NCBI GenBank assembly: GCA_007127015.1
Contig: SLAE01000016.1
Span: forward strand, 1-10,236
Length of the DNA stretch: 10,236 nucleotides
Direction: 5' to 3'
Source of the DNA: Desulfonatronospira sp.
GTDB taxonomy: Bacteria; Desulfobacterota; Desulfovibrionia; Desulfovibrionales; Desulfonatronovibrionaceae
The notes beneath the pieces were generated by a model that was not told the origin of the DNA, did no database searches, and saw only the letters and a program-made list of their open reading frames with translations. Positions 10,009-10,236 of this stretch are shown piece after piece; positions within the stretch are counted from its first letter, which is position 1, and every line of letters starts with the position of its first letter. Made by a program: the position numbers and the translations under genes.

Positions 10009-10219
10009 CCCTGCTCCTGTCCGCATCCGGATCAGCATTGAATATGCTCATTTCGTGCCGGGCATCTTCCAGTTGTTTGCGGCATGAACGGGAAAGTTCC
10101 ATGCCCTCCTTAAAGAGTTGAACGCCCTTTTCCAGAGGCAGGTCCTTTTTTTCCAGTTCCTGAACTATCTTTTGCAGCTTTTGCATTTTTTTATCAAAAT
10201 CACCATGTCTGGATGGCAT
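10001..10219 (-). CDS. xseB: Exodeoxyribonuclease VII small subunit
   Basis: Small subunit that assembles with XseA to degrade single-stranded DNA in the cytoplasm. The 72-residue protein is all-helical in appearance and charged, with the family core FDKKMQKLQKIVQELEKK, then DLPLEKGVQLFKEGMELS, ending in a heptad-like stretch to about residue 58. Length fits the family (about 60-85). The start ATG 10219 has GGAG six bases upstream. The acidic tail NADPDADRSRDD overlaps the ispA start by 8 bases. XseA is not in the window; it may lie further upstream on this strand or elsewhere. xseB next to ispA is a common bacterial arrangement. Confidence 0.95.
   Translation of the reverse strand: MPSRHGDFDKKMQKLQKIVQELEKKDLPLEKGVQLFKEGMELSRSCRKQLEDARHEMSIFNADPDADRSRDD
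10014..10018 (-). promoter_or_regulatory. Shine-Dalgarno that decides the ispA start
   Basis: AGGAG on the minus strand lies inside the end of xseB, 5 bases before ATG 10008. It supports this start over the in-frame upstream candidates ending at 10026 and 10038 and suggests translational coupling with xseB. Confidence 0.75.
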
Positions 10220-10236
10220 ATCTGACTCCGAATACT

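Noticed and set aside
10009..10038. Longer ispA start at 10038 or 10026
   Set aside because: The added residues overlap xseB more deeply, do not resemble the family N-terminus, and the strong Shine-Dalgarno is placed for ATG 10008.

Overview
The window looks like chromosomal housekeeping DNA from a moderate-GC deltaproteobacterium (Desulfobacterota), most likely a Desulfovibrio/Desulfonatronovibrio-type sulfate reducer. That assignment is an inference from protein style: the DHH-CBS-tRNA nucleotidyltransferase fusion, the pyruvate-phosphate-dikinase-like protein lacking a phosphohistidine domain, and the xseB-ispA cluster. There is no rRNA or other phylogenetic marker to settle it. I see no insertion sequence, phage gene, CRISPR array, tRNA or rRNA.

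Layout: (1) 1-2258 (+), the 3' part of a large DHHA1-CBS-CBS-tRNA nucleotidyltransferase gene whose start lies before the window, ending at a candidate hairpin terminator. (2) 2340-3689 (-), gdhA, an NADP-type glutamate dehydrogenase, convergent with the first gene. (3) 3690-3850, a divergent intergenic region with two adjacent inverted repeats. (4) 3851-6490 (+), an 879-residue protein that joins a degenerate KaiC/RecA-like domain to a PEP-synthase-type ATP-binding domain and a conserved C-terminal domain. This is the least understood and most interesting gene here. (5) 6491-6931, about 440 bases with no convincing gene. (6) 6932-7294 (+), a small four-cysteine protein of unknown function. 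(7) 7302-10219 (-), a same-strand cluster read in the order xseB, ispA, nth, tgt, convergent with the small gene.

Functionally, the well-understood genes cover tRNA 3'-end synthesis or repair, ammonia assimilation, tRNA queuosine modification (tgt), base-excision repair (nth), prenyl diphosphate synthesis (ispA) and a nuclease subunit (xseB). xseB and ispA overlap by 8 bases and are probably translationally coupled. nth follows after 115 bases counted from the ispA start region's end (a 52-base gap between the ispA stop and the nth start), and tgt follows nth by 18 bases. The dxs gene that often follows ispA is not present. The large fusion and the small cysteine protein lie on the same strand but are separated by the long gap, so nothing in the sequence ties them into one operon.
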